DNA of 64,000 nt from Apus apus (lineage: Eukaryota; Chordata; Aves; Apodiformes; Apodidae): contig NC_067294.1 in the NCBI RefSeq assembly GCF_020740795.1, positions 2,852,001 through 2,916,000 of the forward strand. The letters are read 5' to 3'. This document shows positions 47,601 to 58,600 of this stretch, piece by piece; the first letter of the stretch is position 1, and the number at the start of each line of letters is the position of its first letter. A model generated the notes under the pieces. That model saw nothing but the letters and a program-made list of their open reading frames with translations, did not search any database and had not been told where the DNA came from. Made by a program: the position numbers and the translations under genes.

Positions 47601-50600
47601 AGAAACACTAGTTTTCCCGATTTCTTGTACAGTCCTAGAAGAAAGAAGGACCCAGTGAACAATCAGTTAAATGGGTGGGAGTTCATCTTCAGCACTAGAG
47701 ATGATTTCACTCCCAGGAACAAAGTGTTACAGTCACGGTACAAAATACAGACCAGCCAAGCTGCACTGTGCACTTTATCAGTGCCCTTTATCCAGGTTCT
47801 CCTGCTTGCACAAACTGCTCTGACACTTGCTCATGTGCTTCCAGAACGATTAGGGGGAGAGGCACACAAGGGATGTAAACGTGTCCCTCATGTAAATGCA
47901 TTTATGTTATCTTAGGAAAACCACAGAAGAGGACTAAATTCTGCCCGTGTAGCTCACTCTGGCCCAGCTAAATTGCATGACTATATCCTGAATGGCATTG
48001 TCAGGGCAACTCTGACACACCTGCTGTCATGTGATAATGCCTTCCTAGCAGGAGTAAGAAATTTTATTTTCACTGATTGTCACCTTTGTGAAAATGCCTT
48101 TTCCCCTTTTTGCCCCCTCCCCCTTCTACTTGTAACCACAGTAAATGCAACAGTTGCTGTGAAGGAGAGGCAGGACATGCAAAACACCAACACCATATTT
48201 TCTTCAGCTTGGGATTATCAAAGGGCAATTCTCTTGTAACTTGCCAACACTACATCCTATGCCAGGATTATTTTTCACTGCTTCAAACTAACTGACATTC
48301 AAAGCAAAACATTTTAAAGACAAATTAAATTCAAAAAAAATTATATTCTCTACTGAAAAAATGACTGAAGTGAAGAGTGTCTTAACTTTGCCTTTTTAAA
48401 GCAGAAAACCTTCCCTTATTCTCTCCTCAAAGGGCTGTGGCTGGATATTCCACACTGCACATCTCCTTAGGAACAACTACTGACCCCCCAGCCTCCACCA
48501 GTGCTGAAGAGGGCAGAGCACTTACCACAGAGGCTGAGGAAATACACACATGGACATTTTCTTCAAAAGCAAACCTGAGCTGTGTTCTAACAGAACTCTC
48601 TTTCTGAGTAAAAAGAATTGCAAAATATGGCCAAATATTGCAACGTGGGAGGTTTTTACATCACCAGGATCCTTTACTGCATCAGGTCACAGTATTATGG
48701 TACAACAGGCTGAAAAGAAGTTTGTTTTACCACCACAGAAACATTTTGTGAAGTACACAAGCAGGTTTTGCAGCATCACCCTGTGCTGTGCCTGGGGAAG
48801 TGGCTGGGAGCCATCCAAGGGGAACACTATCAGCCAGCCTGGGTCTCCCTGCACCAGGAGGACAGTGGGCAGAGCAAGCCAGTAACATCACTTTCTGGAG
48901 CCCTCATTTATTTTTCCTCTTAGCCAACATGTTTCAGTTGGTGGGATTTGAAGTGCTGCTGCTGCCAGGTGGCTGCTCAGCCAGCCTGGCGGATGGCGCA
49001 GCAGGACAGGGACACTTGTGCCTCTGCCTGGCTGACCCTTACACCCTGCTGGTTGCTCACCTCCCTCTGCCTTCAAGCTAATCTCTGTTATCACATTCCA
49101 GAGGGATACGTTGTACACTTTGCAGGAATGAATATTCTTTCCTATTCCTCAGCATATTTCATTAATGATCTATGTTACCCCAGGAACTGAGCAGTGTCTT
49201 CACAGCTCTTTCAAACTCAACTCTGACTTCCCAAGCTGACCTTCTCACATGCTCTAACATGTATTAACTATGAAACTACACAGCAGAGGACAAAGTATTA
49301 ATGTTTACAGAGAAAAAACGAGCGGACAAACATTTTCAGGCATTTCATATATTAATTGATGTCACAGGAGAAAGCCCAGTTCATAGTTACCAGTTTCAAC
49401 AAAACCCTACTAAACGATAACAATAGTTTTGCCCCTCTCAGCCTGGACATCCAGGAGCTTTTGCTCCCTAATCAGGTGCTCCTGCTTTCTCTGAAAGATT
49501 TCACACTTCCCAAGAGTCTTTTATAGAAACACAACACATCAACACATCCAACAGATGGGTTGGAAGGGACCTCGAAAGATCATCTAGTCCAACCCCCCTG
49601 CCAGAGCAAGACAAACAAGCAGCAATACTTCAGCTATGAGCTACACCAAGACTAGAGTTTAAATATATATGTATACATATATTTATTTTTTGTGTATTCT
49701 AAAACTTTATGTGTGCAAAGATGTACTTTATAAAGTGATCTCATCAGCCTGCTGGCAGGACAGGCAGCACAGGGAACTGCAAGAGCTTTCCCAAATGTTA
49801 TGATCAGTTTTCTTCAACTGTACATCTGAGAATGAAAAGGGAAGGTGTTTTTTCTAGAATAAAAGGGTTTTATTGAAAGTAATTCTCCTTCCTACTTCAA
49901 GCTCCAGTATCCTTCACCAGAATTAGACTTTGCATGCAGAGAGATGGGAAAGCAGGCTAGTATGCAGTAATCACTGCTGTGCTAAGGAAGACGAGATAAG
50001 GAAGATTAGTCAACTTAGTTAAAATTTCACTGGCTAATATTTGATAGCAGGCCAAGGATCTAACATTCAGCAAAAAAACTTAAACTTTCAACTGATAAAA
50101 GGCAGGTGGCACAGCTTGCCATGATTCCTTAACCTCAAATGCTTTTTATCTGCTTCAATAAAATCCTTGGTACTTGCAAACTGTGCCTTTTACCCATGTG
50201 ATCTGCAACTTCTGTTCCTCTTTTTAGTATCCTTAACATTCCCTTCCCTCTCATTTTTGCTTTTTTGTTTGTTTGTTTGGTGTTGGGTTTTTTTGCCTCC
50301 TCCTGCCTTTGATAAGCTAATATTTCACCTTGGGTCAATATGGACTGCAGACTCTTCTGGCCAGGGAATACTTTCCTGGGGCTCTTCAGCAGATGCCAGT
50401 GAAGCTTCATACAAAATAACACACTGCTGAACATGAGCAAGGGCTTCTATATCCAGCACTGCTTTTTTGTGGAAAAGTCGCTCACGTTTGGATTCTCAGG
50501 TGATACCCTCATGTGCAAAAGAACTCAATTAAACTAACTGAGTTATTTACAGCAGAAAAAAATCAGGAGAAACTCCATCAAAGCAAACTGAATTACAGCA

Positions 50601-50921
50601 GTTTAAGTGTAGTACGATTAGAAAAGTCAAACTAAAGTGTAATTTTTTTCAAGAGGTTAAAGGATTAATATAAGGTTGAGTGGGGAACACGCTCTGGAAA
50701 CACTCAGTATTTGCTAAGTGAAACTTTTGTTTGAGTGTTACTGAATAGACACCAAAACAAACCATCTTATTTAACCAGCGGCTATGTTTGAAGATAACAG
50801 AAGTGGGCAGACATTTAATACAGGAATAGCACAAAAGAAAAAACCCCAACAATAAAAACTTACCTAAAAACTGTAACACGCTACTGAAACCACTGTAAAT
50901 CCAGCCAAATATGAAGGACAT
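44559..50921 (-). CDS. SAR1B: SAR1B, small GTPase that initiates COPII coat assembly
   Basis: Six coding exons on the minus strand: 50864-50921, 47515-47634, 46631-46696, 45992-46095, 45708-45839 and 44559-44675. They total 597 nt, i.e. 198 residues plus TAA, exactly the family length, with consistent phase and GT-AG introns. Visible motifs: N-terminal amphipathic helix ([20 protein letters not shown]) that inserts into the ER membrane; P-loop GLDNAGKTT at 32-40; switch-II DLGGH at 75-79 with catalytic H79; NKID at 134-137; CSVL near 179. SAR1 loaded with GTP by SEC12 recruits SEC23-SEC24. SAR1B serves general ER export and large lipoprotein cargo; human loss causes chylomicron retention disease. 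SAR1B is preferred over SAR1A by [27 protein letters not shown] and the neighbouring genes. Residue 6 is Gly where I expect an acidic residue. Confidence 0.97.
44676..45707 (-). other. SAR1B intron
   Basis: A 1.0-kb intron with an A-run at 45654-45667 near the donor. Nothing else is recognised. Confidence 0.85.
45708..45839 (-). CDS. SAR1B: SAR1B coding exon: guanine-specificity motif
   Basis: Encodes [20 protein letters not shown] then [24 protein letters not shown] (two stretches). NKID is the guanine-specificity motif. The isoform-specific [14 protein letters not shown] sequence supports SAR1B over SAR1A. Phase 0 at both ends. Confidence 0.97.
45992..46095 (-). CDS. SAR1B: SAR1B coding exon
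   Basis: Encodes [20 protein letters not shown] followed by [15 protein letters not shown], the core beta-strand and helix after switch II. Starts with a split alanine codon (phase 1) and ends phase 0 before GTAAGT. Confidence 0.97.
46096..46630 (-). other. SAR1B intron
   Basis: A 535-bp intron with no recognised feature. Confidence 0.85.
46631..46696 (-). CDS. SAR1B: SAR1B coding exon: switch II with catalytic histidine
   Basis: Encodes [20 protein letters not shown] followed by Q. DLGGH holds the catalytic histidine H79. The exon is 66 nt, the smallest internal exon after the first. Confidence 0.97.
46697..47514 (-). other. SAR1B intron
   Basis: An 818-bp intron. Contains a compound TG/TA/CATA microsatellite at 47396-47446; nothing else is seen. 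Confidence 0.85.
47396..47446 (+). repeat. Compound (AT)n(TG)n(CATA)n microsatellite
   Basis: Alternating AT and TG dinucleotides followed by CATA units, inside a SAR1B intron and within 70 bp of an exon end. Confidence 0.93.
47515..47634 (-). CDS. SAR1B: SAR1B coding exon: P-loop and switch I
   Basis: Encodes [20 protein letters not shown] then [28 protein letters not shown] is the phosphate-binding loop (K38, T39) and VPTLHPT is the switch I region. Starts with the last two bases of a split Gly codon. Confidence 0.97.
47635..50863 (-). other. SAR1B intron (3.2 kb)
   Basis: Contains a short antisense CR1 tail at 49556-49610 and an AT-rich stretch near 49660-49690. No hidden exon or RNA gene is recognised. 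Confidence 0.8.
49556..49610 (-). mobile_element. CR1 LINE 3' tail fragment, minus orientation
   Basis: Plus-strand GGGTTGGAAGGGACCTCGAA followed by AGATCATCTAGTCCAACCCC is the reverse complement of the CR1 3' end. Only about 55 bp remain. It lies in a SAR1B intron in the same orientation as the gene. Confidence 0.85.
50864..50921 (-). CDS. SAR1B: SAR1B first coding exon: membrane-inserting N-terminal helix
   Basis: The ATG at 50919-50921 starts [20 protein letters not shown], ending with a split Gly codon before GTAAGT. This is the SAR1 amphipathic helix needed to bind and bend the ER membrane. The 5' UTR continues to an acceptor at 50938-50939 (TTTCAG on the minus strand), so 50922-50937 is untranslated. 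Residue 6 is Gly. Confidence 0.96.
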
Positions 50922-50937
50922 ATCTGAATCTTATAGT

Positions 50938-53900
50938 CTGAAATAAACAGAAAATACCATGTATTAAAGATATTTCAGAACAGCACATTAAACATTGTAA
51001 GGTATTTATAGATTCAAAAAGCAATTGAAAGTCCTGGGTGTAAAATAAAACACAATTTTGTTTTGGTAAACTGTATCATTGAGCAGTTAAGCAACCACAC
51101 AATTAATTTAAAAAGCAGTGGAGAAATTGAAAAGAAAATCCAGATCTTCTGATTCAACAGCAAAGACCTTTTCCTCCTCCTGCAAAATGCTCCATGGACA
51201 GAGTGTTTGCAAGAAGTGAAAATAATTGTATCTTAAGTAGTTTGGTGGAAGTGTGTGATGCTCCACTGAAGATTTCAAATGGGATCATCACATAATCTTT
51301 TTAACTGGGTAAGAACAGGTAAGCAGTTTTGAGGGGGAATAGAGGGATGCCAGGGGCAGAGTCAGTGCTCCAGGGGCCCTTGGGAGCTGCTGGGGTTTGA
51401 AGCAGAGGTGATAAGAGGTGAAGAAATTTTGTGAAGTTGAATCCAGAAAATTCAGGCTGCCATGATTTCAACCTTAAATGCAAAACCTACTTTTAGAAAG
51501 AGTACCCTGTTTCCCACTGAATTCCTTCATCTTAGATTCCAGAACAGAAAGACAAGCTGAGAACACCCAGGATGACTAAAACCAATGCCCTGGTTGTGCC
51601 ATGCAACTGCCAGCCAACTTCAGCTGACCATGATGGGCAGGACAACCCTTGCTACCAGGATGAGTCTCTGCTACTCCACAAATACCCTTTCTTTGTGGTA
51701 TGATTAAAAAAAATATAATAAAGCTGCTATGCTCACCCCTGGGAAAGAAACAAGTGGCCAGGGCGGACTGCTCAAACTGATGAATTCAGTTGTTCCTGCC
51801 CCCCAAAAAAACCCTTTGCCACCAAAGGCCGGGTTGCTTCTGAAGAAGGGGCCACAACAGAGGTGTTGGGGGAGCTCTGGCACACCTTGAGTGCCCAGAA
51901 GGACAGGCAGCACAGAGGAGGAACCACCACGGCTGCCAACGTGATGCTTTTGGGCGCAAGAATAAGCCATCACTAGGCTCTCTGCAGCCATCAGCAATGA
52001 ATTTCTTAGATGTCATCTTAATTTCTTCATTGTCTGAAGTGAGGATAATGACAGTGAAAGCACCAGTTTGACAGTGAATTAGTATCTAGCATGAAAACCT
52101 CTTGAGAGACTAAAGGAATACCCTTAGAAACATCTAGCCAGCTAATTCCTACTGGAACACCCAGCCCCTGCTAGCATCAAGGGACGTGGGAAGTCCAACT
52201 GTCCTCAAGAAACTGGACTGTGGTGTCTTGGAGGAGGTCACAAGATGACTTTAGGGCAGCAGACCCTGGGACACAGCACACAGTAAGCGAAACACAGGTC
52301 AGAACCAGATCAAAATCCAAGCATATGTCACAGCAACCACACGCGTGACAGTGCGCAGAGTTTCTCCACTACACAACAGGTATATCACAGAAAGATAGTA
52401 TGGAAAGAGGAGGAAAGAATATTCTAATTATGTTTGGTTGCACCAAAACAAAATCTTTTCAACATATATTTGCCTCCCTGGTTGAAGACTGCATAGCACA
52501 AGGAGTCCTTGGTTTCTCCACAATTAACCCTGAAACCATTACTCACGTCCAGTGTTACTCTGAACTGATCAGCTGCAACAGGCACAAATTTTAAGAATAC
52601 AAATCAAACACATTTGTCAATGCATAAACACCCAGTTATACAACGCCATGACAGAAACTGTCCCTTGCACAGCTAAAAAGCAAAGGTCAAGAATAAGCAA
52701 ACATGGCAGAACATACACGTCAGCAGATTTATTTATTGCTTGAGCAAAATACCAATCGAGAAAAGCCTCTGTGGGGCTTAGAAAAACCATTGACTCAAAT
52801 AACCTGCAAATCAGGGCAAACAGTGTGATGTAAGAGAAGTGCTCAGATTACTGAGGTGAGAATAACTTCACAGTGTTTAGTTCTACTAACTTTTTCCATG
52901 TGTTAAGCTTACGGGCAAAACAACAAAAAAAATCCCTACGTGTTTCCGAAAAGACTTTAAGGGTCAAGATTCAAATGATTACAGTGGAAACAGGATCATC
53001 CTGCAAACACAGGTGAAGTGGCATTAACATAGGTTAAATTTCAAACCCCACAAGAAAAGCAGTGTTAGAATCAGAGCTGTCCAAATACTCCCAGAACAGC
53101 CTCCGTATCAGCCGGAAGGGCTTAAAGGGAAATGCTTTTTAAATCGGGAAAAAACAGGACAGCTAATTGCAAAGGCACACTGTAATATTTGAATACTGAT
53201 ATTAAATCTAATCCTACTGCACAGGAAAAGTAACTACACAATTCAGAGCAGTGTCAAACCAAAGCACTACCAAGCCATCGTGGCTCTGTTGGTATCAAGA
53301 GTTGTTGTGGTGTGAACACGTCCGGGTCACGGAGCTGCAGCGACTGACGGGAGAGCTGGGGCTGCTCAGCGTGCAGGGACCCACACCCCAGGGTTGTGGG
53401 AAAAATAGCAGGGACCCACACCCCAGGGTTGTGGGAAAAATAGCAGGGACCCACACTCCCAGGCTTGTGGGAAAAATACCAGAACAGCAGAACCATGAAA
53501 ACTCTGGCAATGGCTGTTCACAAGCCACGGGGAAGACAAAAAGCCTATTTTAAGGTTATTTCAAGGCTTCTCTTTAAAATAGTCAGTGAGCAGCAGACAA
53601 AGGCTTTTCATGGAAAATAGTGCTGGACACAAGGCAATCTTTTGATAGCAACTATTGATCACCAACTTACTCATGCCTCCTTAACAAAAATATCCAAGTT
53701 ACTTCTGTAGCAACACACCACCAATCCACTGCCATCACTTCAAAATGTTTCCAGCATCCCTGGCCTAATTATTTCATCAGCAAAGTCTCATTTGGTAACT
53801 CCTGTAGAGCCCTGTCAGCCACTCCACAGCCCAAGGAGATGGGCTTGCTTACTGGAGACCATTTCTGACCGTGGGGATGCAGGGTTCCCACCCAGGGGCT

Positions 53901-55163
53901 TTGGGAACACCTTGACCTGGCCTCCTGAAAGGAACATCACTGCCAGCAAAGACCAGCAAGCAAGCTCACACAGACTGATTTCTTCTCTATTCTGAAAAAC
54001 AGGGATTTTTTTTTTTTTCTCTACCCGACCTACATTTTTCTAGCTAAAAATTAATCATTTCCCTTCTGAACCTGTTAGAATAGGTCATATTTCCAAAGTC
54101 TGTGAAACGTTAGACAAGAGAGGTTACTGCTTTTCAAGACAGCTTAAAACCCCCTCACTGAATAATTAGGCAACAGAAACCAGTGACACCCAAGCCAAAC
54201 AGCTCTTGCAGTGCCTGGAAACGCACTGTCCTGGGTGGGTCCTCTGTCCAACCTCTGCAGCAGCCCCAGCTGCCTGAGAGCTTTCAGCCCACTGCTACAG
54301 GTGGATCTGTGGTTTTTCAAGCTCAATCCACGCGTGATGGTCCCTCACAGCTGTAACTGTGCTTATGATCATTGTAACGCCGTGAAGTGCTACCACAGAG
54401 AAGAACAACCGAAGCCCCCAAGGAACTGGACGAGCAGACTGACACCTGCTTTCTGGAGCACAGTGAGCTCTGCCACGTGAACCTGCACTCGGATGCAGCG
54501 CTTCGGGAGCTGAGGGCAGGGAGCTCGCGAAGGAGGTGACAGCACGTTCCTGCTCGGGGTGCTGCCACCGGGCTGTGCCAACAAGTCACCCTTCAGATTT
54601 CCAAGAGAGTGACGACCAGGCTGGCCTGTTACTAACCGGGCTGAATAACGAAGACGACGCTGCTGTGCGGCAGCTCCCAGGGGCTGTAACACCACGTCGG
54701 TGCCCCCGCCAGCCCCCGGCGCTGCCAGCCCCGGCCCCCGCAGCACGTTAGCAGCGCGGGGCCCGCTGCAGCCGCCTCCCTGCCGGCAACAAGTAACCAA
54801 CCTGGAAAGCCACGACTCCCGAAGCAGCAGCGACACCCGGGATCAGCCCCGGCAGGCGGGCACCGGGGCTGACAGCGGCGGAGCAGCCGAGGGGCCGCGC
54901 TCCCGGCAACGCAGCCCCGCACAGGGCACGGCCGGGACGGGATCCCGCACCGGGCGGCGGCCAACGGGCCGCTTCCCCGCAGGCCGCGGAGCCCCTGCGG
55001 GCCCCTCCCGGGCCGCCCCCCGCCCCGTCCCGCCGCCCCGCGCAGGCCGCGGCCTCCCCAGGCGCGCACGGAGCCCCCGGTAACCGCTCCCGGCGCCCCG
55101 CCGGGCTCTCCCGGCCCCGCCGCCGAGCGCCAGGCCGCAGCCGTCGCCTCCCCCCGCACTCAC
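50938..55163 (-). other. SAR1B 5' UTR intron (4.2 kb)
   Basis: Joins the inferred non-coding first exon to the ATG exon. Contains a 35-bp x 3 tandem repeat (53374-53479) and becomes CpG-rich beyond about 54.5 kb. No other feature is recognised. Confidence 0.65.
53374..53479 (+). repeat. 35-bp tandem repeat, three copies
   Basis: Units begin at 53374, 53409 and 53444. Each starts CAGGGACCCACA and ends GGGAAAAATAG. The first two copies are identical and the third has a few changes. Located in the SAR1B 5' intron. Confidence 0.95.
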
Positions 55164-55250
55164 CCGCCGCTGCCGAGCCTGAGGTGCGGGCGCTCCGCTG
55201 CGCTCACGCCGGCACCGACACGCAACCCCGCGCGGCTGCGCCCCGCTCCG
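55164..55250 (-). other. SAR1B: Probable SAR1B non-coding first exon
   Basis: On the minus strand a strong donor GGCGG|GTGAGT lies at 55163/55164 within the CpG island. It pairs well with the acceptor before the ATG exon at 50938. The transcription start is not visible; the upper boundary given here is approximate and could lie as far as about 55,420. Confidence 0.55.
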
Positions 55251-55264
55251 CCCTCCGCTGCGGC

Positions 55265-55465
55265 TCCTTCCGGGCCGGGCCGGGCGCCTCGCACGCCCCG
55301 CAGCGGGGCTGGGCCCAGCGCTCGGCTCGGGCCGCGGGGCGGGGGGCGGTGGCACCGGGACCCGCCCCGCCCCGCCCCGCCCCGCCCGCTGCCGCAGCGC
55401 CCGCTCCCGGAAGTGCCACGTGTACGCCGTGCGCCTGCGCGCGCCGCCCGGTAGTTCCGGTGCGG
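55265..55465. promoter_or_regulatory. Bidirectional SAR1B/SEC24A promoter core
   Basis: No TATA box is seen. Motifs: ETS-type CCTTCCGG at 55266-55273; tandem GC boxes (CCCCGCC units) at about 55360-55388; CCGGAAGT at 55407-55414; GCCACGTG at 55415-55422 (followed by T), an E-box/ACGTG-core element; NRF1-like TGCGCCTGCGC at 55430-55440; and TTCCGGT at 55454-55460. This set is typical of CpG-island bidirectional promoters. Both genes encode COPII components. Confidence 0.65.
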
Positions 55466-55563
55466 GGTGTCCCGTCCCCGCCTCCCCCCGCCCTGGGCCG
55501 GGCCCCGCCAGAACGGGCGGCAGCGCCGAGCGAGCCCCGCACCGCCCGCCCCGCACCGCCGCC

Positions 55564-55621
55564 ATGGCCCAGCCCGCCCGGGCCCCCGCTGCCTATCCCG
55601 GCCAGCAGCCCTGCAGCAACG
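55564..55621 (+). CDS. SEC24A: SEC24A first coding exon
   Basis: Encodes [19 protein letters not shown] plus one base of Gly20, ending before GTGAGT. The Kozak sequence is near perfect. The exon is in the CpG island about 400 bp from the SAR1B first-exon donor. Confidence 0.93.
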
Positions 55622-58600
55622 GTGAGTGAGGCGGCAGGGCCGCTCCGCTCCGCTCCGGGGCTGAGGAGCCGTCCCCGGGCCCGCGCTCCGCGGGGGAGGC
55701 CGCGGCTCCGGGGGAGGGGAGCGGCGGCTGCGCGGCCCGGCGGGCTCCGGCGCGGGGACGGGGCTGTGTCCGGCCCCCGCACCCGCGTCCCCGGGAGGAG
55801 GAGGCGGCGGGATTAGCGGGGAGGGGACGGAACCAGCGGGTAGCGGCGCCTGAGCCCGCCCGGGGGCCCGGGGAGCGGTGCTGGCGGGGCTCGGGATCCC
55901 CGGCTGGGGTTGTTTTTGGCGAGTTTCGGCTTGTAAAGGAAGAGGAGCGCCCGCCCGCAGCCCCGGGCCTGCCCCGCCGCGGCGGGGGTGCGGTGCGAGC
56001 GGCCCCTCCGTGCGCCCGGGGGCACCGGGGTCTGTGCCTGCGCCTTCCCGGGACCCGCTGTTGTCTCCTGCCCTGTGTGACCATCTGGGGAGGCCTTGGC
56101 GATTTCTCCCCCTCAAAAATTTAAATACATATATATTTAAAAAGTAGACAAGGAGGGCGAAACTGAACGACTTCCGAGGAGCCTTTTTAGCCGGGACGAC
56201 AGAAATGCAAGGCGACCCTTGTCTCCTTATCTGTTTTCTTCACACGTGTGGCAATCTGTGCTGTTGGGAGTGCTTCCTGATCTTGTACCCAGGCAGCATC
56301 CTCTGCCCTTGCTTCCCTGCTGGTCTCCCTGTGTCTCTCAGCATGTGCTGCTTCGCAAGCTCTTCAGTTATAATGAGATCTTGTGATACTTCATTTTCCT
56401 GCTGGATGCATGGGCAGTGGAAGGGCTTGACTTGTCCCCCCTCCTCCTTCACAGCCTGCTTGTCACTTCTCCTCAAAGTCATCTGCAGAAGGACATTTTG
56501 CACACCACTGCCTGGTTGCTTTTAGGGTCAAGAAGGTGGGAAGTGTGTGAATAAGGGCTGAAGAGAAAGCCTCTGTTCTGGAGAATGTGCAAAGGAAGGT
56601 TGGCTGGTGCAGCAGTGGAGTGGGATGATTTACAGGCTGGCATCACTTGATGTTTGCTGATTTCCCTGTAGTAGGGTTAAGCACATAATGGAAGTTCTGG
56701 AGAGGCAGTTGGATGAGGAGGAATTTCAGGCTTCCTGGCTGCCAGGTGTATGGAAAATAAAGAACTGAAATTCAGAGTTATGCAAATACAGGGTATGAAA
56801 ATTAAACAGTTGATATGGTACGTTAGGGATGAGATTTGAGTTGCTGGCCTTCTGAATAAATTAGGTTATTCAAACATGGACTGTTCTTAGTATTGTTTAG
56901 AATATATGTTGAGATGGTGCTGTGATCCTTGACCTTTACAGTGAAAATAAAGCTTTTTAAAACAGCCTAGAGTGTAGTGAGAGCAGTGCTGTGGTACCTG
57001 CAGTGGCCTATGAGGACAGAAAGCTGTCAGCAGAATGGTAAGTTGCTGTATAGCTGTCAGCTCTTCCTCTCAACTTGTTGCTTGCATTGCAGTTTGCAGG
57101 TAACTCTGGTGTCCATGAGGGCAGTGAGTTCCCACAGCAGCACGGTGTGCTGACCAGAGAAATGTTTAGCACAGAGCATCAGGTTTCTTAGCAACATCCT
57201 TCCTCTACTTCATCTGTTTTTCCTCTAATAGGACCAGTGTTCTGTATTCCTTTAACTGCTGGTTGCCAATTTGCTTTCCAGTTAACAGCAGAAGGAAGAA
57301 GAAGAAACAATTATTTTTTAGGACTGTTTTGCTCTCCTTGTGTGATGTCTTGGTGTGGCACTTGGAGGTCATGAGGTGCTTCAGAAGCTGTTGGGTTTGG
57401 AGACCAGTGGGTCAAAGCCAGCTGAAGCAGGCAGAGGTGGTGACCCAGCCCATGGCAGTTTGGTTGGGATGCACCTTTCCAGTGTATTTATCCTCCCATC
57501 TCCCTGGAGGCTGGAAAGGCTGTGGCTGGTGAAAGTGATGTCCTAAATAACTGGCTCAGAGCAGGTGATGCTGAAATTCTGTATGGCAGAAAAGACGGCT
57601 CTGGATCTCAGCCTCCTGTGCCAGTAGTTTGACCCCTCATTTTTTAAAACCATTAGGCAACCTTCATTCTATATTCCAGTGCCCCTCCTGCTCTCTTAGA
57701 AAAGCTAAATGACCTTGAACTCCTGTAGAGGCGTCTTCTGCTGTTAAGTAGGTGGCCTTTCTTGCATCACTAACTTAGCTCTGAGTGGTGGTTCTTTTGT
57801 TGCTGTGCAGGTGGTCTAGCTCTCCAGTCTGTGCTGAATTCCTTCTTGCTTCTTGGCTTCACAGAATAGCACAGAAACCCAGCAGCAGCATTTGGGGAAA
57901 GCTGGAGAGCCTCTGTGCCCTCTCTGGAGAGGTCAGGGCAGGATAGGTTCCTGCTTCTGAGAAGTCTCTGTGCACTGCAAAGCCCTTTGGATCAGTCTGC
58001 ACCCCTCGGTGCTGTGGCTTTAATTTGGTGGCAGCTTTATGCAGACTTGAGAGTAGCCTATTGAGACTTTTAGTTGTGCTTCTGCCTTTAAAAATAGAAA
58101 TTTGGAGCATTGTGCTGTAGTGGATTTGATTTTTAAAGCAAAGTGCCGTAGAAAATGCCAGGTTATTCAGTTTTGGGTTTCATTTCACTTCCATTGCTTT
58201 ATCCTCAAACTTAACCCTCAGGCAGGGAAGACAGTGGGTAAGAGAGCAATCCAAACACTGTGCTTCCTGCACAGGCAACAGGTTCATGCTCGAAGGTGAA
58301 CAGTTAAGTTAGGAAATTGATTTGTATTTGTTCTGTATTTTTGCTATGGCTTATCATAGTGTTATTGTACCAGTGTGCATGCTGCTGCAGTCCTGAGGCC
58401 TGGCATCACAGGAGAATTCTTCATCAGTCTCAGAGTTAGCAAGTTTAATTTACAATGGATTTTGTAAATCGATTGTTGAAAACCCATCTGATAGACTGCA
58501 GGGTGATTGTCAAAGGTGAGTCACAATTGTTAGCATTTTTGTGCAAGCTTTTTTTCTTCAGAAACCATTGATTTTAGAGAATGACTAATTACTAAGATTT

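Larger units (their letters stand above)
54660..56060. promoter_or_regulatory. CpG island spanning the SAR1B and SEC24A starts
   Basis: A long stretch of very high GC with dense CpG, sharply different from both flanks. It covers the SAR1B first-exon donor (55163), the SEC24A start codon (55564) and the first part of SEC24A intron 1. Long reading frames crossing it on both strands reflect lack of stop codons in GC-rich DNA and are not genes. Confidence 0.9.

Noticed and set aside
44559-50921. SAR1A as the identity of the GTPase gene
   Set aside because: [12 protein letters not shown] and [15 protein letters not shown] are SAR1B-type; SAR1A differs at these positions and lies elsewhere in vertebrate genomes.
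53374-53479. CRISPR-like array of three 35-bp repeats
   Set aside because: The units are directly adjacent with no spacers and lie in a vertebrate intron. It is an ordinary tandem duplication.
55160-56116. Long minus-strand reading frames of up to 318 codons across the CpG island
   Set aside because: Very GC-rich DNA lacks stop codons on all frames. The translations are low-complexity Arg/Gly/Pro/Ala with no recognisable domain, and they overlap the start regions of two real genes.
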